This document shows positions 19,321 to 28,294 of a stretch of 64,000 nt of DNA, one piece after another; position 1 is the first letter of the stretch; each line of letters opens with the position of its first letter. Origin of the DNA: Vibrio metoecus (GTDB lineage Bacteria; Pseudomonadota; Gammaproteobacteria; Enterobacterales; Vibrionaceae); NCBI RefSeq assembly GCF_000696385.1, contig NZ_JJMN01000006.1, forward strand, positions 1 to 64,000, written 5' to 3'. Position numbers and translations under genes: made by a program. The notes beneath the pieces are model-generated. The model saw only the letters and a list, made by a program, of their open reading frames with translations, did not search any database and was not told where the DNA came from.

Positions 19321-19599
19321 GTGGGATTATTTTCACGCCTTTTTGGAAAAACCAAACAACAAGCATTGCCTGAGGTTCAACCATTTGAGTACAAAGGTTT
19401 TATGATTTACCAAGAACCGATCGCGGAAAACGGCCAGTTTCGTATAGCAGGTCGAATCACTCAAGAAATCAACGGTGAACTGAAGACTCATCGCTTTATT
19501 CGGTCAGATCTGTTGGCAAACAAAGCCGATGCGGAAGAGCTTATGCTCAAAAAAGCTCAGCTCTTTATTGATCAAATGTCTGGGCAGATTTTTTCGTAA
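19321..19599 (+). CDS. HlyU-family (PF10115-type) small protein
   Basis: GTG 19321 (AAGGA 10 nt upstream) reads 92 residues: MGLFSRLFGK, then EYKGFMIYQEP, GQFRIAGRITQEINGE and HRFIRSD. This is the small 'HlyU' family, whose name is misleading: it is not the ArsR-type HlyU that controls hemolysin. Function unknown. The frame is open upstream to 19267, but that part overlaps comFB and has no ribosome site. Confidence 0.8.
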   Translation: MGLFSRLFGKTKQQALPEVQPFEYKGFMIYQEPIAENGQFRIAGRITQEINGELKTHRFIRSDLLANKADAEELMLKKAQLFIDQMSGQIFS

Positions 19600-19892
19600 C
19601 CAACCTAGATATTGATAGAAATCATGAATGCCTCATGTTCATGAGGCTATGCTAAGTGACTTTTCAAACACAGGCATCGTGTAACTCACTGTTTTTATGG
19701 AACATCACCATCACTGGTTCGACCTCTGCTTTGTATGAAAACCGTTGTAATTATCTAACAGAGTTCACACAATCAGCCTCTACCTGACATTAAAAGTAAC
19801 CAAGCTTCGTAATTGAATTACAAACAACTTGCAGTTCATGTCATCGTCCGATAAAAACAGTTAATCATTGTGCCAATAGTCAAGGAACCGCT

Positions 19893-21431
19893 ATGCAAAT
19901 TGGTGTACCAAGAGAACGACTCGCAGGAGAAACGCGGGTGGCCGCTTCACCGTCTTCGGTTGAACAGCTAATAAAATTAGGGTTTGAGGTTTGTATCGAA
20001 TCTAAAGCTGGTGCGCTTGCCAGTTTCGATGATGCGGCTTATTCCGCAGCAGGAGCCCAAATAGTCTCAAGCCAAGAGACTTGGGCCTGTCCACTTATCC
20101 TCAAGGTCAATGCACCATTGGAAGAGGAGATGGCTCTCCTTCAAGAAGGAACAACGTTAATCAGCTTTATTTGGCCAGCACAGAATCCCGCTTTGATGGA
20201 AAAACTGGCCAGCAAAAAGATCAATGTTCTGGCTATGGATGCGGTTCCTCGTATCTCTCGTGCACAAGCTTTGGATGCGCTATCGTCCATGGCCAACATC
20301 GCCGGTTATCGTGCGGTTGTTGAAGCTGCCCATGAATTTGGTCGATTTTTTACAGGTCAAATTACGGCTGCAGGTAAGGTACCTCCAGCGAAAGTTTTTG
20401 TTGCTGGTGCTGGCGTTGCCGGTTTGGCGGCGATTGGTGCAGCTGGAAGCTTGGGCGCAATTGTGCGTGCCTTTGACGTTCGTCCCGAAGTAAAAGAGCA
20501 AGTGCAATCAATGGGCGCTGAATTTTTGGAAGTCAACTTCCAAGAGACGGCGGGCTCAGGGGATGGCTATGCTAAAGAGATGTCGGATGAATTCAATCGC
20601 AAAGCCGCTGAGCTTTATGCTGCGCAAGCAAAAGATGTCGATATTATTATTACGACAGCTTTGATTCCAGGCAAACCGGCTCCGAAACTGATCACCAAAG
20701 AAATGGTAGACAGTATGAAAGCGGGTAGTGTGATTGTGGATCTGGCGGCCGCGAATGGCGGAAACTGCGAATACACAGTCAAAGATCAAGTGATCACCAC
20801 TGCAAATGGCGTGAAAGTGATTGGTTATACCGATATGGTTGGCCGACTCCCAACGCAATCTTCACAACTGTATGCCACTAACTTAGTGAATTTGCTCAAA
20901 CTGTTGAGTAAAGAAAAAGATGGCAACATCGATATTAACTTCGAAGATGTGGTATTGCGCGGTGTCACCGTTATTAAAGAGGGTGAAGTGACTTGGCCGG
21001 CTCCTCCAATTCAAGTTTCAGCGCAGCCACAACAAAAAGCGAAAGCTCAACCTGCTAAAGTGCAGAAAAAAGAGCCTGAGCCGACTTCCCCGGTCAAAAA
21101 AGTCGCAGGTCTCGCCATTGGTGTTGGGTTATTTGCTTGGGTTGCTTCTGTTGCGCCTGCGGCTTTCCTCGGTCACTTCACTGTTTTTGTGCTTGCCTGT
21201 GTGGTGGGTTACTACGTGGTATGGAATGTGACCCATGCACTGCATACACCTTTGATGTCTGTCACGAATGCGATTTCTGGGATTATTGTGGTGGGCGCGT
21301 TACTGCAAATTGGACAGGGGAGTGGTATTGTCACGTTCCTCGCCTGTATCGCTATTTTGATTGCAAGCATCAACATTTTTGGTGGCTTTACTGTCACTAA
21401 ACGTATGCTTGAAATGTTCCGTAAACACTAA
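19893..21431 (+). CDS. pntA: NAD(P) transhydrogenase subunit alpha
   Basis: PntA binds NAD(H) and, with PntB, forms the proton-translocating transhydrogenase of the inner membrane that makes NADPH at the expense of the proton gradient. The 512 residues (E. coli 510) show the N-terminal MQIGVPRER, the Rossmann motif [18 protein letters not shown] near residue 173 and, after a proline-rich linker, three to four membrane helices from about residue 400. RBS AAGGA precedes ATG 19893. The 293 bp upstream hold its promoter. pntB begins 11 bp after the stop. Confidence 0.96.
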   Translation: MQIGVPRERLAGETRVAASPSSVEQLIKLGFEVCIESKAGALASFDDAAYSAAGAQIVSSQETWACPLILKVNAPLEEEMALLQEGTTLISFIWPAQNPALMEKLASKKINVLAMDAVPRISRAQALDALSSMANIAGYRAVVEAAHEFGRFFTGQITAAGKVPPAKVFVAGAGVAGLAAIGAAGSLGAIVRAFDVRPEVKEQVQSMGAEFLEVNFQETAGSGDGYAKEMSDEFNRKAAELYAAQAKDVDIIITTALIPGKPAPKLITKEMVDSMKAGSVIVDLAAANGGNCEYTVKDQVITTANGVKVIGYTDMVGRLPTQSSQLYATNLVNLLKLLSKEKDGNIDINFEDVVLRGVTVIKEGEVTWPAPPIQVSAQPQQKAKAQPAKVQKKEPEPTSPVKKVAGLAIGVGLFAWVASVAPAAFLGHFTVFVLACVVGYYVVWNVTHALHTPLMSVTNAISGIIVVGALLQIGQGSGIVTFLACIAILIASINIFGGFTVTKRMLEMFRKH

Positions 21432-21442
21432 AGGAGTACGCA

Positions 21443-22822
21443 ATGTCTGCAGGATTGGTACAAGCAGCGTACATTGTTGCTGCTGTTGTTTTTTCATCAT
21501 GAGTTTGGCGGGTTTATCGAAACAAGAAGTCAGCTCGTATGGGTAACTACTATGGTATTGCTGGTATGGCGATTGCTTTACTGGCAACCATTTTTAGCCC
21601 AAGTGCACAAGGCGTGGCTTGGGTATTATTAGCGATGGTGATTGGTGGTGGTATTGGTATCCACTATGCAAAGAAAGTTGAAATGACTGAAATGCCAGAG
21701 CTGGTAGCCGTACTACACAGTTTCGTGGGTATGGCTGCCGTACTGGTAGGTTTCAACAGCTATATCGATGCTCCAGAGGCGGCAACGCACGCAGAGCATG
21801 TGATTCACTTAGTTGAAGTCTTTTTAGGCATTTTTATTGGTGCTGTCACTTTCACAGGTTCGATTGTTGCTTTCGGCAAGCTACGCGGCATCATTAAATC
21901 GACACCATTAAATCTTCCACACAAACATAAGCTAAACTTGGCAGCGCTTGTCATTTCCGGTCTATTACTCATCCACTTTGTGAATGTCGATGGTAGCCTG
22001 TTTGCACTGATTGTGATGACGCTGATTGCCTTTGCTTTTGGCTATCATCTTGTGGCTTCTATTGGTGGCGCGGATATGCCAGTCGTCGTTTCGATGCTGA
22101 ACTCCTATTCCGGTTGGGCAGCAGCAGCAGCAGGTTTCATGTTGGCTAACGATCTACTTATTGTGACTGGTGCATTAGTAGGTTCATCAGGTGCGATTCT
22201 TTCTTACATCATGTGTAAAGCAATGAACCGCTCGTTTATCAGTGTTATTGCAGGTGGTTTTGGCCAAGAAGTGGTGATCAGCAGCGATGAAGAACAAGGT
22301 GAACATCGTGAAACCAGCGCTGAAGAAGTCGCGGAAATGCTTAAAAATTCGAAGTCGGTGATCATTACTCCAGGATATGGCATGGCGGTGGCTCAAGCAC
22401 AATATCCCGTGTATGAAATTACCGAAAAGCTGCGTGCACAAGGTGTTACGGTTCGCTTTGGTATTCATCCCGTTGCGGGACGCTTACCTGGTCACATGAA
22501 TGTGTTGCTAGCCGAAGCCAAAGTGCCTTATGACATCGTATTGGAAATGGATGAAATCAATGACGATTTCTCTGATACTGATACCGTGCTAGTGATCGGC
22601 GCCAATGACACGGTAAACCCTGCTGCATTGGAAGATCCAAACAGTCCAATCGCAGGTATGCCTGTTCTTGAAGTGTGGCATGCGAAAAATGTTATCGTCT
22701 TTAAACGCTCAATGAATACCGGTTATGCGGGCGTTCAAAACCCATTGTTCTTTAAAGAGAACACGATGATGTTGTTTGGTGATGCCAAAGAGAGTGTCGA
22801 CGCAATCGCTAAAGCACTTTAA
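21443..22822 (+). CDS. pntB: NAD(P) transhydrogenase subunit beta, two compensating frameshifts as read
   Basis: PntB carries the NADP(H)-binding domain and eight or nine membrane helices of the transhydrogenase. ATG 21443 with AAGGAG upstream starts [16 protein letters not shown]; one T is missing from the T6 run at 21489-21494, giving a stop at 21500, and one extra G occurs at 21541-21543. Correcting both restores [19 protein letters not shown] and a 459-residue protein (E. coli 462). The NADP domain ([16 protein letters not shown] near 310, [13 protein letters not shown] near the end) is intact. The uncorrected open frame begins only at 21539. Confidence 0.93.
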
Positions 22823-22838
22823 AATCAGCACCATTAAA

Positions 22839-22874
22839 AGAAGAGGCCAGCATCACGCTGGCTTCTTTATTTTG
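22839..22874 (+). terminator. Terminator of pntAB
   Basis: AGAGGCCAGC and GCTGGCTTCT pair around ATCAC, followed by TTATTTT. It separates pntAB from the vxr operon. Confidence 0.75.
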
Positions 22875-22927
22875 GCTATTGCCATTATTGACATCAATAT
22901 AACACTTGAATATCTCTTTACCGGATA

Positions 22928-24430
22928 ATGCGTTATAGTTTTTGCATGCTAGTAAAACCAAGTAATCCTTTGATCAGAGCGCTTAATTTAACATTGGCAA
23001 GCTTGTGCTTTGCCATACTGCCGAACATCGTTTATGCCGATTCGCTTCCTGAGCGCATCGATCTGTTCGTATCGCTCTTTGACTACAATTCAGCGACGAC
23101 GTCTTATGATATTCGTTCAATTCAAACCGATTTCCCAACGCGTTTACTGACACCTGACAGCATGTTACCGCAGACATCGGAATATCCACTGAAAGATATC
23201 CAACTGCTTTATAAGCTATCACAAGGTTGTACAGGTAAACTCCCATTAAGTCCGCTGATCACGGAGCCACTGGTTTTTACCCGTTCACTGTGTAAAGGCT
23301 CTAGTCTTTCTCCTCGCTGGTTTGCTCGCAGCGGTTTGATTCATCCAGGGGGAGGAACTTACGCCTTTCGCTATGCTGAGAAATACCCAGCGCAATTTGC
23401 TAATTTGCTACCCTACATGCACATTCAAGAGCGCCCTAATGCACCCGAAGGTTCATTGCTCTACCATTTGCAAAATATGAGCGAAGACTCGATCAATGCC
23501 TTGATTGCAGGTGCATCAATGTTTGGTTCTGGTAATGAATTGTGGTTACGAAAAGGGGATATTTACTATCTTTTTAATGAAGAGGCTTGGTTAACCAATG
23601 CGAATAAGGCCGGATTGAGTTATAGCTTATTCTCTACTGACAATACGTGCTTCATCCAACGTTGGGAAATTATTTGCTGGAATGTGGAAGATCATTCGGA
23701 TCTCCTGCGTACCAGCATGATCATTCTGGTTATCGCGAATATTCTCCTTGTGCTGGGTTGGTCTGGTTATCGTTGGAATTCCAAGCGCCAAGAAATGCGC
23801 AGCCGAATGTTGATTTTGCAAATCTTGACCCATGAATTACGTACTCCGATCGCGAGTCTGTCACTCACTGTAGAGGGATTTCGCCGCGAGTTTGAGCATT
23901 TGCCAGAATCTTTGTACGATGAATTTCGCCGTCTATGTGAAGACTCAAGACGTTTACGCCAATTGGCCGAAGCCAGCAAAGATTATTTACAGTCTGATAG
24001 TAAACCCTTAGCTTCTGACTGGGTGCCTTCAGTTGAAGAGTGGCTACAATATAAAGTCGAAGAAGAATTCAGCGGCAATGTTGCTTTAAAACTGAATCAA
24101 GATGTCGCAGCCAAACTGAATGTGTATTGGTTAGGAACCTGTGTGGATAATTTATTGCGTAATGCTGTCAAATACGGCGTTGCTCCCGTCACTCTAGAAG
24201 TGATTACTCAAACTAACTCAGTCACCTTTAAAGTGACGGACCAAGGCTCGCTAACACATCGTGATTGGCGGCATTTGCGTAAACCGTTTGTAAGCAAAAG
24301 CGGGCTAGGCCTTGGTTTGACCATTGTTGAATCGATGGTGGGACGTATGGGCGGCAAAATGTCGCTTGAAGGTCCCCCGACTACTTTTATTTTGGAGATA
24401 CCTTGTGAAACAGACACTGCTTCTCGTTGA
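22928..24430 (+). CDS. vxrA: Sensor histidine kinase VxrA
   Basis: VxrA (WigK) senses cell-wall damage and with VxrB controls type VI secretion, wall homeostasis and biofilm in V. cholerae. The 500 residues have a signal/TM segment (about 20-37), a 220-residue periplasmic DUF3404-type domain with four Cys, a second TM (about 262-283), the H-box HELRTP near residue 302, an N-box NLLRNAVKYG and a G-box GLGLGLTIVES. ATG 22928 is used; ATG 22946 is another option. The gene overlaps vxrB by 26 bp, and both continue into vxrC, vxrD and vxrE. Confidence 0.92.
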   Translation: MRYSFCMLVKPSNPLIRALNLTLASLCFAILPNIVYADSLPERIDLFVSLFDYNSATTSYDIRSIQTDFPTRLLTPDSMLPQTSEYPLKDIQLLYKLSQGCTGKLPLSPLITEPLVFTRSLCKGSSLSPRWFARSGLIHPGGGTYAFRYAEKYPAQFANLLPYMHIQERPNAPEGSLLYHLQNMSEDSINALIAGASMFGSGNELWLRKGDIYYLFNEEAWLTNANKAGLSYSLFSTDNTCFIQRWEIICWNVEDHSDLLRTSMIILVIANILLVLGWSGYRWNSKRQEMRSRMLILQILTHELRTPIASLSLTVEGFRREFEHLPESLYDEFRRLCEDSRRLRQLAEASKDYLQSDSKPLASDWVPSVEEWLQYKVEEEFSGNVALKLNQDVAAKLNVYWLGTCVDNLLRNAVKYGVAPVTLEVITQTNSVTFKVTDQGSLTHRDWRHLRKPFVSKSGLGLGLTIVESMVGRMGGKMSLEGPPTTFILEIPCETDTASR

Positions 24431-25061
24431 AGATGATAAGAACCTCGCTGATGGCTTACTGGTCAGTTTAGAGCAAGCCGGTTATGACTGTTTACATGCA
24501 GAAACCATTGCCGATGTGAAACAGCATTGGGACAAGGCTGATCTCGTCATTCTTGATCGTCAATTGCCTGATGGTGATTCTGTTCAACATCTAATGGATT
24601 GGAAGAAACTAAAAGACATTCCGGTCATTTTACTCACCGCTTTAGTGACCGTTAAAGATAAAGTAACTGGGCTTGATGCGGGTGCAAATGACTACTTAAC
24701 AAAGCCATTTGCAGAAGCTGAATTATTTGCTCGTATTCGTGCGCAGCTTCGTTCACCTGACAATGGGCAAGATGATAGCAAAGTGGTAACGGCTAACCTA
24801 ACGATTGATAAAGCGACTCGCGAAGTTTTCTTCAACGGTGAATCAATCACGCTTACACGTACAGAGTTTGATCTCTTGCTGTTTTTAGCCAGTAATTTAG
24901 GCCGAGTTTTTACTCGTGATGAGTTACTCGACCATGTCTGGGGTTACAACCATTTCCCGACAACCCGAACGGTAGATACTCACGTTTTACAGCTGCGCCA
25001 AAAATTACTAGGCTTAGAAATTGAAACATTACGTGGTGTTGGCTACAAAATGAAAGCGTAA
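24405..25061 (+). CDS. vxrB: OmpR-family response regulator VxrB
   Basis: The 218-residue protein has an N-terminal receiver (LLLVEDD acidic pair, phospho-acceptor Asp in VILDRQLPDG, Lys in TKPF) and a C-terminal winged helix ending in the OmpR-type TRTVDTHVLQLRQKL and RGVGYK. It is the partner of VxrA. GTG 24405 with GGAG upstream is chosen; it lies within the end of vxrA, so translation is coupled. The frame is open further upstream but only as an overlap of vxrA. Confidence 0.93.
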   Translation: MKQTLLLVEDDKNLADGLLVSLEQAGYDCLHAETIADVKQHWDKADLVILDRQLPDGDSVQHLMDWKKLKDIPVILLTALVTVKDKVTGLDAGANDYLTKPFAEAELFARIRAQLRSPDNGQDDSKVVTANLTIDKATREVFFNGESITLTRTEFDLLLFLASNLGRVFTRDELLDHVWGYNHFPTTRTVDTHVLQLRQKLLGLEIETLRGVGYKMKA

Positions 25062-25063
25062 CT

Positions 25064-25956
25064 ATGGCTATATCAGGAACCAATACGTTCTTATTGTTAG
25101 GTGTACTGTTAAGTACACCTGCATTGGCTGACGCGATGGGATGGTTTGAAAAAAACACGCCCTTAACTCAAGCGCACCAACACTTATTAAATAATGATCT
25201 GGAAAATATGTTCAGCTCATTAGTTGAAGTGTGGCAGCTCGAGAAAAATAAAAACCTGAAAAACCACTTGAATGATCTACTGATTCAATCATTAACGGTG
25301 GACTGTGGAAAAAGCCTTGATAACAAGCCATTTCCTGATTGGATTCAATCTGTAACGATTAGACGAGTCGATGTGCAAAGCCCAGGGCGGGATGCTTATC
25401 AAGTCGCCATCGACACCAAGAGTAAGGTACCAATTGTTGATATTCGCTTAACCAAGTGGGTTGATAAAGTGGTTTTCAACCGACAGTTCTTTTTACCAAT
25501 CGTAGTGACAATGTCACATCGTCTGGGATTTATAGCTATGCTCAACGTTATAACTTAACGAGTCCCCTTGGTGCAGGACTATACCGGATTGATGTTACAG
25601 CGGCAGATCAAGAATCGTGGAGTTCTTGGGTTGTTTTTGGTGACACCATTGCTAAACAAGTTGTGCGTTGGACATCAAAAGATGAGTGGAAAATACAAAA
25701 AACTCAGTTGCTTAACCCACATTGTCCATTACCTAAGTTATCTATTTCTGTATTTGATCATGTAGATGGCAACTATAAACAGATTTGGAGTGAAAGTTAC
25801 GAATCTGATTATCCCACCAATTTAGAGAATGTATCGCTACCTTCAGACCGTTACATTGTCACAGTGTCTATGATGCATCAACGTTGGCAAGGACCACTGA
25901 CTATTGAGCAATCTCAGGTTATTAGCAAAACCTACGATGTTAATGTAGAGGAATAG
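25064..25956 (+). CDS. vxrC: VxrC, DUF2861-like periplasmic protein, frameshifted as read
   Basis: This is the third gene of vxrABCDE, starting 2 bp after vxrB. The signal peptide TFLLLGVLLSTPALADA is cleaved near residue 24, so the protein is periplasmic. One T is missing from the T5 run at 25490-25494, producing a false stop at 25558. With T6 the frame reads NRQFFFTNRSDNVTSSG and runs to 25956, giving 297 residues. Its function is not known beyond membership of the operon; the family label is from memory and less sure than the operon position. A matS-type site lies in the coding sequence. Confidence 0.78.
25505..25517. other. matS site (MatP binding), perfect
   Basis: GTGACAATGTCAC fits the matS consensus exactly. 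It lies within vxrC, about 3.1 kb left of the dif-type site. Confidence 0.75.
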
Positions 25957-26014
25957 TTGAAGATATTGGACAATATGCCGCTATAAAAGAAAAAGGATGA
26001 CAGGCTTAATCACT

Positions 26015-27172
26015 ATGAAAAAATTCTCTCTTTCTGTTGGTTTTTCATTGGTTTTAACATCTCCATTAGTCTTCAGTGCAAACTATGCCGTTGAAGCACG
26101 TGGTGATGCAATGGGCGGCGTAGGGGTAGTTTCGGGAAACTTTCTTACTGGCCCTTTTTACAACCCAGCCCTAGTAGCTATCTATCGTCGTAACGATGAT
26201 GTGGGTATGATTTTACCAAGCATAGGCTTGTCTTATAACGATCCTAATGATCTGATTACCGATTTAGATAAAGTTTCCGAAATAATTAAACAGGGTTCAG
26301 AAAACAATGTCGGTGAGCTAAATGAAAGCCTCTCAGCTATGCAGGGTGACGTATTAAATGCTGAGCTCGGTGGCGTTGTGGCTTTTGCAATCCCAAACCA
26401 ATTTATATCTGCCAACATATTTGGTAAGGCATACACAGAGTCTTTTGTATCTCCAAATATTGATGAGAGTACATGTACGGATTTCTCTTGCGAACTAAAA
26501 CGTGCGGAAAATAGCTCTATAAATGCTGTATCGGTTGGTGTTACTGAATTAGGTATTACTTTAGCAAAATATCAAACATTTCTCGGTCAACATATTGCTT
26601 TTGGTGTAACCCCAAAGTTACAACGCGTTTATACCTATGTTTATGAAGCTAGTTTAAATAGTTACGATATCAAAGATCTTCGAGACAATGGTACAGGCGA
26701 AACGATTTTCAATATGGATGCAGGGGCTCTGTGGTTTTATGGACCTGTACGTATAGGCTTTTCTGCAACCAACTTAATCTCGCGTGAAATAAAAACAAAG
26801 ACCATTAACTCCGCTGTGTCTGGAAATCCCATCTCATATACTTACGACATGAAGCCTCAATACACTCTAGGTGCTGGTATCGTTGCTGATTATTTTACCT
26901 TGAGTGTTGATTACGATCTCAATGAAGAAGAGCGTTATAAAGATTTCAAAGACAACACACAAATGATCCGTGTAGGGGGAGAAATCGATATTATGCGCCA
27001 ATTAAAATTGAGGGCAGGGTACAACAAAAACCTCGCTTACGATAATACGGAAGGAACGGTCACTGCAGGTATTGGCTTGTCGCCACTAAACCTATTTCAA
27101 TTAGATGTCGGTGCTAGTTATACCAATGAAAATGCTATGGGAGCTTACGTGAACTTTCTTGCGAGTTACTAA
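26015..27172 (+). CDS. vxrD: VxrD, TraF-like outer-membrane beta-barrel protein
   Basis: The 385-residue protein starts with a signal peptide (MKKFSLSVGFSLVLTSPLVF, cleavage near FSA). It belongs to the family annotated as conjugal transfer TraF-like (EARGDAMGGVGVVSG, then NPALVAIYRRNDD, as in FadL/OmpP1-type barrels), and ends in Tyr as outer-membrane barrels commonly end in an aromatic residue. No other conjugation gene is present, so the TraF name does not imply conjugation. ATG 25997 is an in-frame alternative, but its AAGG is too close. A terminator follows before vxrE. Confidence 0.82.
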   Translation: MKKFSLSVGFSLVLTSPLVFSANYAVEARGDAMGGVGVVSGNFLTGPFYNPALVAIYRRNDDVGMILPSIGLSYNDPNDLITDLDKVSEIIKQGSENNVGELNESLSAMQGDVLNAELGGVVAFAIPNQFISANIFGKAYTESFVSPNIDESTCTDFSCELKRAENSSINAVSVGVTELGITLAKYQTFLGQHIAFGVTPKLQRVYTYVYEASLNSYDIKDLRDNGTGETIFNMDAGALWFYGPVRIGFSATNLISREIKTKTINSAVSGNPISYTYDMKPQYTLGAGIVADYFTLSVDYDLNEEERYKDFKDNTQMIRVGGEIDIMRQLKLRAGYNKNLAYDNTEGTVTAGIGLSPLNLFQLDVGASYTNENAMGAYVNFLASY

Positions 27173-27189
27173 TCATCTCTTTATAGTAT

Positions 27190-27214
27190 GGCTCCTTTTT
27201 GAGGAGCCTTTTTT
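27190..27214 (+). terminator. Terminator between vxrD and vxrE
   Basis: GGCTCCT and AGGAGCC pair around TTTTG, followed by six T that run up to the vxrE start region. It would reduce read-through into vxrE. Confidence 0.8.
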
Positions 27215-27379
27215 ATGTTTGATGATCTACCTACTTTAACTCATGCAGAGCAACAAGCTGCAGTTGAACAAATTCAAAAGCTAATGACGGAAGGTGTCAG
27301 CACAGCAGAAGCAATAAAAATTATTGCTCAAAAAATCCGACAGGAAAAAGCAAAGCAACAAGACCAAGGCACTCTATGA
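27215..27379 (+). CDS. vxrE: YoaH/UPF0181-family protein VxrE
   Basis: This 54-residue helical protein, [20 protein letters not shown] onwards, has the conserved LPxLTHxEQQxAVExIQxLM pattern of E. coli YoaH (UPF0181). It is the last gene of the vxr locus, but a terminator stands right before it and another overlaps its stop. The ribosome site is poor because the terminator T run directly precedes ATG 27215. Function unknown. Confidence 0.88.
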   Translation: MFDDLPTLTHAEQQAAVEQIQKLMTEGVSTAEAIKIIAQKIRQEKAKQQDQGTL

Positions 27380-27390
27380 GTGCCTTTTTT
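27366..27390 (+). terminator. Terminator overlapping the vxrE stop codon
   Basis: AGGCACTC and GAGTGCC pair around TAT, followed by six T. The stem contains the vxrE stop codon. Confidence 0.8.
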
Positions 27391-27665
27391 ATTGTCATTT
27401 CCAAACCTCCACATATCAGAATCAATATCATCCAAGCACGAGCACTTTCCATAACCTCGCCTCCAAAGAAGTGTTCATGACTATATGTCCAAAAAACAAT
27501 GAGTTGTGATAGTTTTTTATTCTGATGACTTTGGGGTTTGGTGGTGCTTCGATAGTGTTTTTGTAATTAAATTACACAGTGGAGAGCCTTGTTTTTTAGG
27601 TAGCATAAAATCCTAGTGATGTTGCGTTGTCACAAGTTCTAAAGACTATTGTTTGTTTACCTAGC
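27391..27665. other. Non-coding gap between vxrE and the dif-inserted element
   Basis: I see no gene with a ribosome site and no clear regulatory motif in these 275 bp. In the ancestral arrangement this led from vxrE to the dif site. Confidence 0.4.
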
Positions 27666-27699
27666 AGTGCGCATTATGTGGCGCGTCATTATGTTGAGT
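27666..27699 (+). other. Left Xer junction (attL / attP1)
   Basis: The XerC arm AGTGCGCATTA (27666-27676) is followed by a 12-nt centre TGTGGCGCGTCA and a XerD-like arm TTATGTTGAGT (27689-27699). The XerC arm is the chromosomal dif sequence, while the 12-nt centre and degenerate XerD arm resemble the attP of CTX-phage. This is the pattern expected after XerC-mediated strand exchange between dif and a phage attP. Confidence 0.85.
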
Positions 27700-27703
27700 G
27701 GTA

Positions 27704-27817
27704 GCCGTCAGTACCATTGCGCAAGCACTGGCGGCCTCACTTGCATCAGAACGTGGGCAGCTTGCTGCATCGTTCTGTCAAAGTGAGCACGTAATATAAT
27801 GTCGGATAATACGAATT
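27704..27817 (+). other. Forked-hairpin part of attP: two branch hairpins and inverted attP2
   Basis: Branch hairpin A is GCCGTCAGT/ACTGGCGGC at 27704-27735, with TTGCGCAA in its loop. Branch hairpin B at 27736-27787 pairs CTCACTT-GCATCAGAACG with CGTTCTG-TCAAAGTGAG and ends in GCAGC/GCTGC. Next comes an inverted XerD-like arm ACGTAATATAA (27789-27799), a 7-nt centre, and an inverted XerC-like arm TAATACGAATT (27807-27817). With attP1 this makes about 152 nt, matching the forked attP(+) hairpin described for CTX-phage single-stranded DNA integration. Confidence 0.72.
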
Positions 27818-27909
27818 CAGGTAGCGCTAGCTACATTGTTAATAACTTCGGTGGTCTGGAGCTGAAAAAGTTCGGCATGATCATCGAACCGCTTGAGGCT
27901 GAACTATGA
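27799..27909 (+). CDS. Small ORF in the dif element (36 aa), unknown
   Basis: ATG 27799 lies at the edge of attP2 and reads 36 residues (MSDNTNSGSASYIVNNFGGL, then ELKKFGMIIEPLEAEL). Its stop overlaps the next start in ATGA, suggesting translational coupling. The ribosome site is weak (AGTGAG). I do not recognise the family. Because it overlaps an att structure it could be a leader peptide. Confidence 0.45.
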   Translation: MSDNTNSGSASYIVNNFGGLELKKFGMIIEPLEAEL

Positions 27910-28253
27910 AAGAGCCAAGCGTCACCGAAATCAAACTGGCCGCAGGTGTTCCGGTCGAATCACCGTTTTTAGGATGGCTCATACACAACCCAACGAAAGA
28001 CGACTTTTTACATGCGGTTCGTGGGTCGTCTGGAACGTTCTGGACACAAACACCAGAGACGGCCAAGCACTTCAAGCTTTATCGTCAAGCGGTTCGCGTT
28101 CTCCAAGCTCAGGAACTCAGCGATAGAGCATTAGTCGTTGCAGCATTCGATATCGGCTCACGCATCTTGGTGGCTGCGCCGAACCATCAACAACAGTTTT
28201 TAACCGAGTCGGATAATCCGTTTCGTAACTTGGCGTCATTACTCGAACGCTAA
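27906..28253 (+). CDS. Hypothetical protein of the dif element (115 aa)
   Basis: ATG 27906 overlaps the previous stop by 4 bp. The 115-residue product is globular, with a Trp/Phe-rich first half (SPFLGWLIHNPTKDDFLHAV, SSGTFWTQTPETAKHF) and a helical second half (RQAVRVLQAQELSDRALVVA). There is no signal peptide, membrane helix or nucleotide-binding motif. I do not recognise it, and it resembles none of the RstA, RstB, RstR, RstC or Zot proteins I can recall. It is the largest gene of the element and so the best candidate for its function. Confidence 0.65.
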   Translation: MKEPSVTEIKLAAGVPVESPFLGWLIHNPTKDDFLHAVRGSSGTFWTQTPETAKHFKLYRQAVRVLQAQELSDRALVVAAFDIGSRILVAAPNHQQQFLTESDNPFRNLASLLER

Positions 28254-28294
28254 AGACAAAGCCCGTAACTGACAACTTAGATAGGAAGTTAATT

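Noticed and set aside
25997..27172. Conjugation system suggested by a TraF-like name
   Set aside because: No other transfer gene is present; the protein is the barrel-like VxrD of the vxr operon.
27893..28126. 77-codon frame overlapping the 115-residue gene
   Set aside because: It is Arg/Ser-rich, has no ribosome site, and is an out-of-frame shadow of the better supported gene at 27906.
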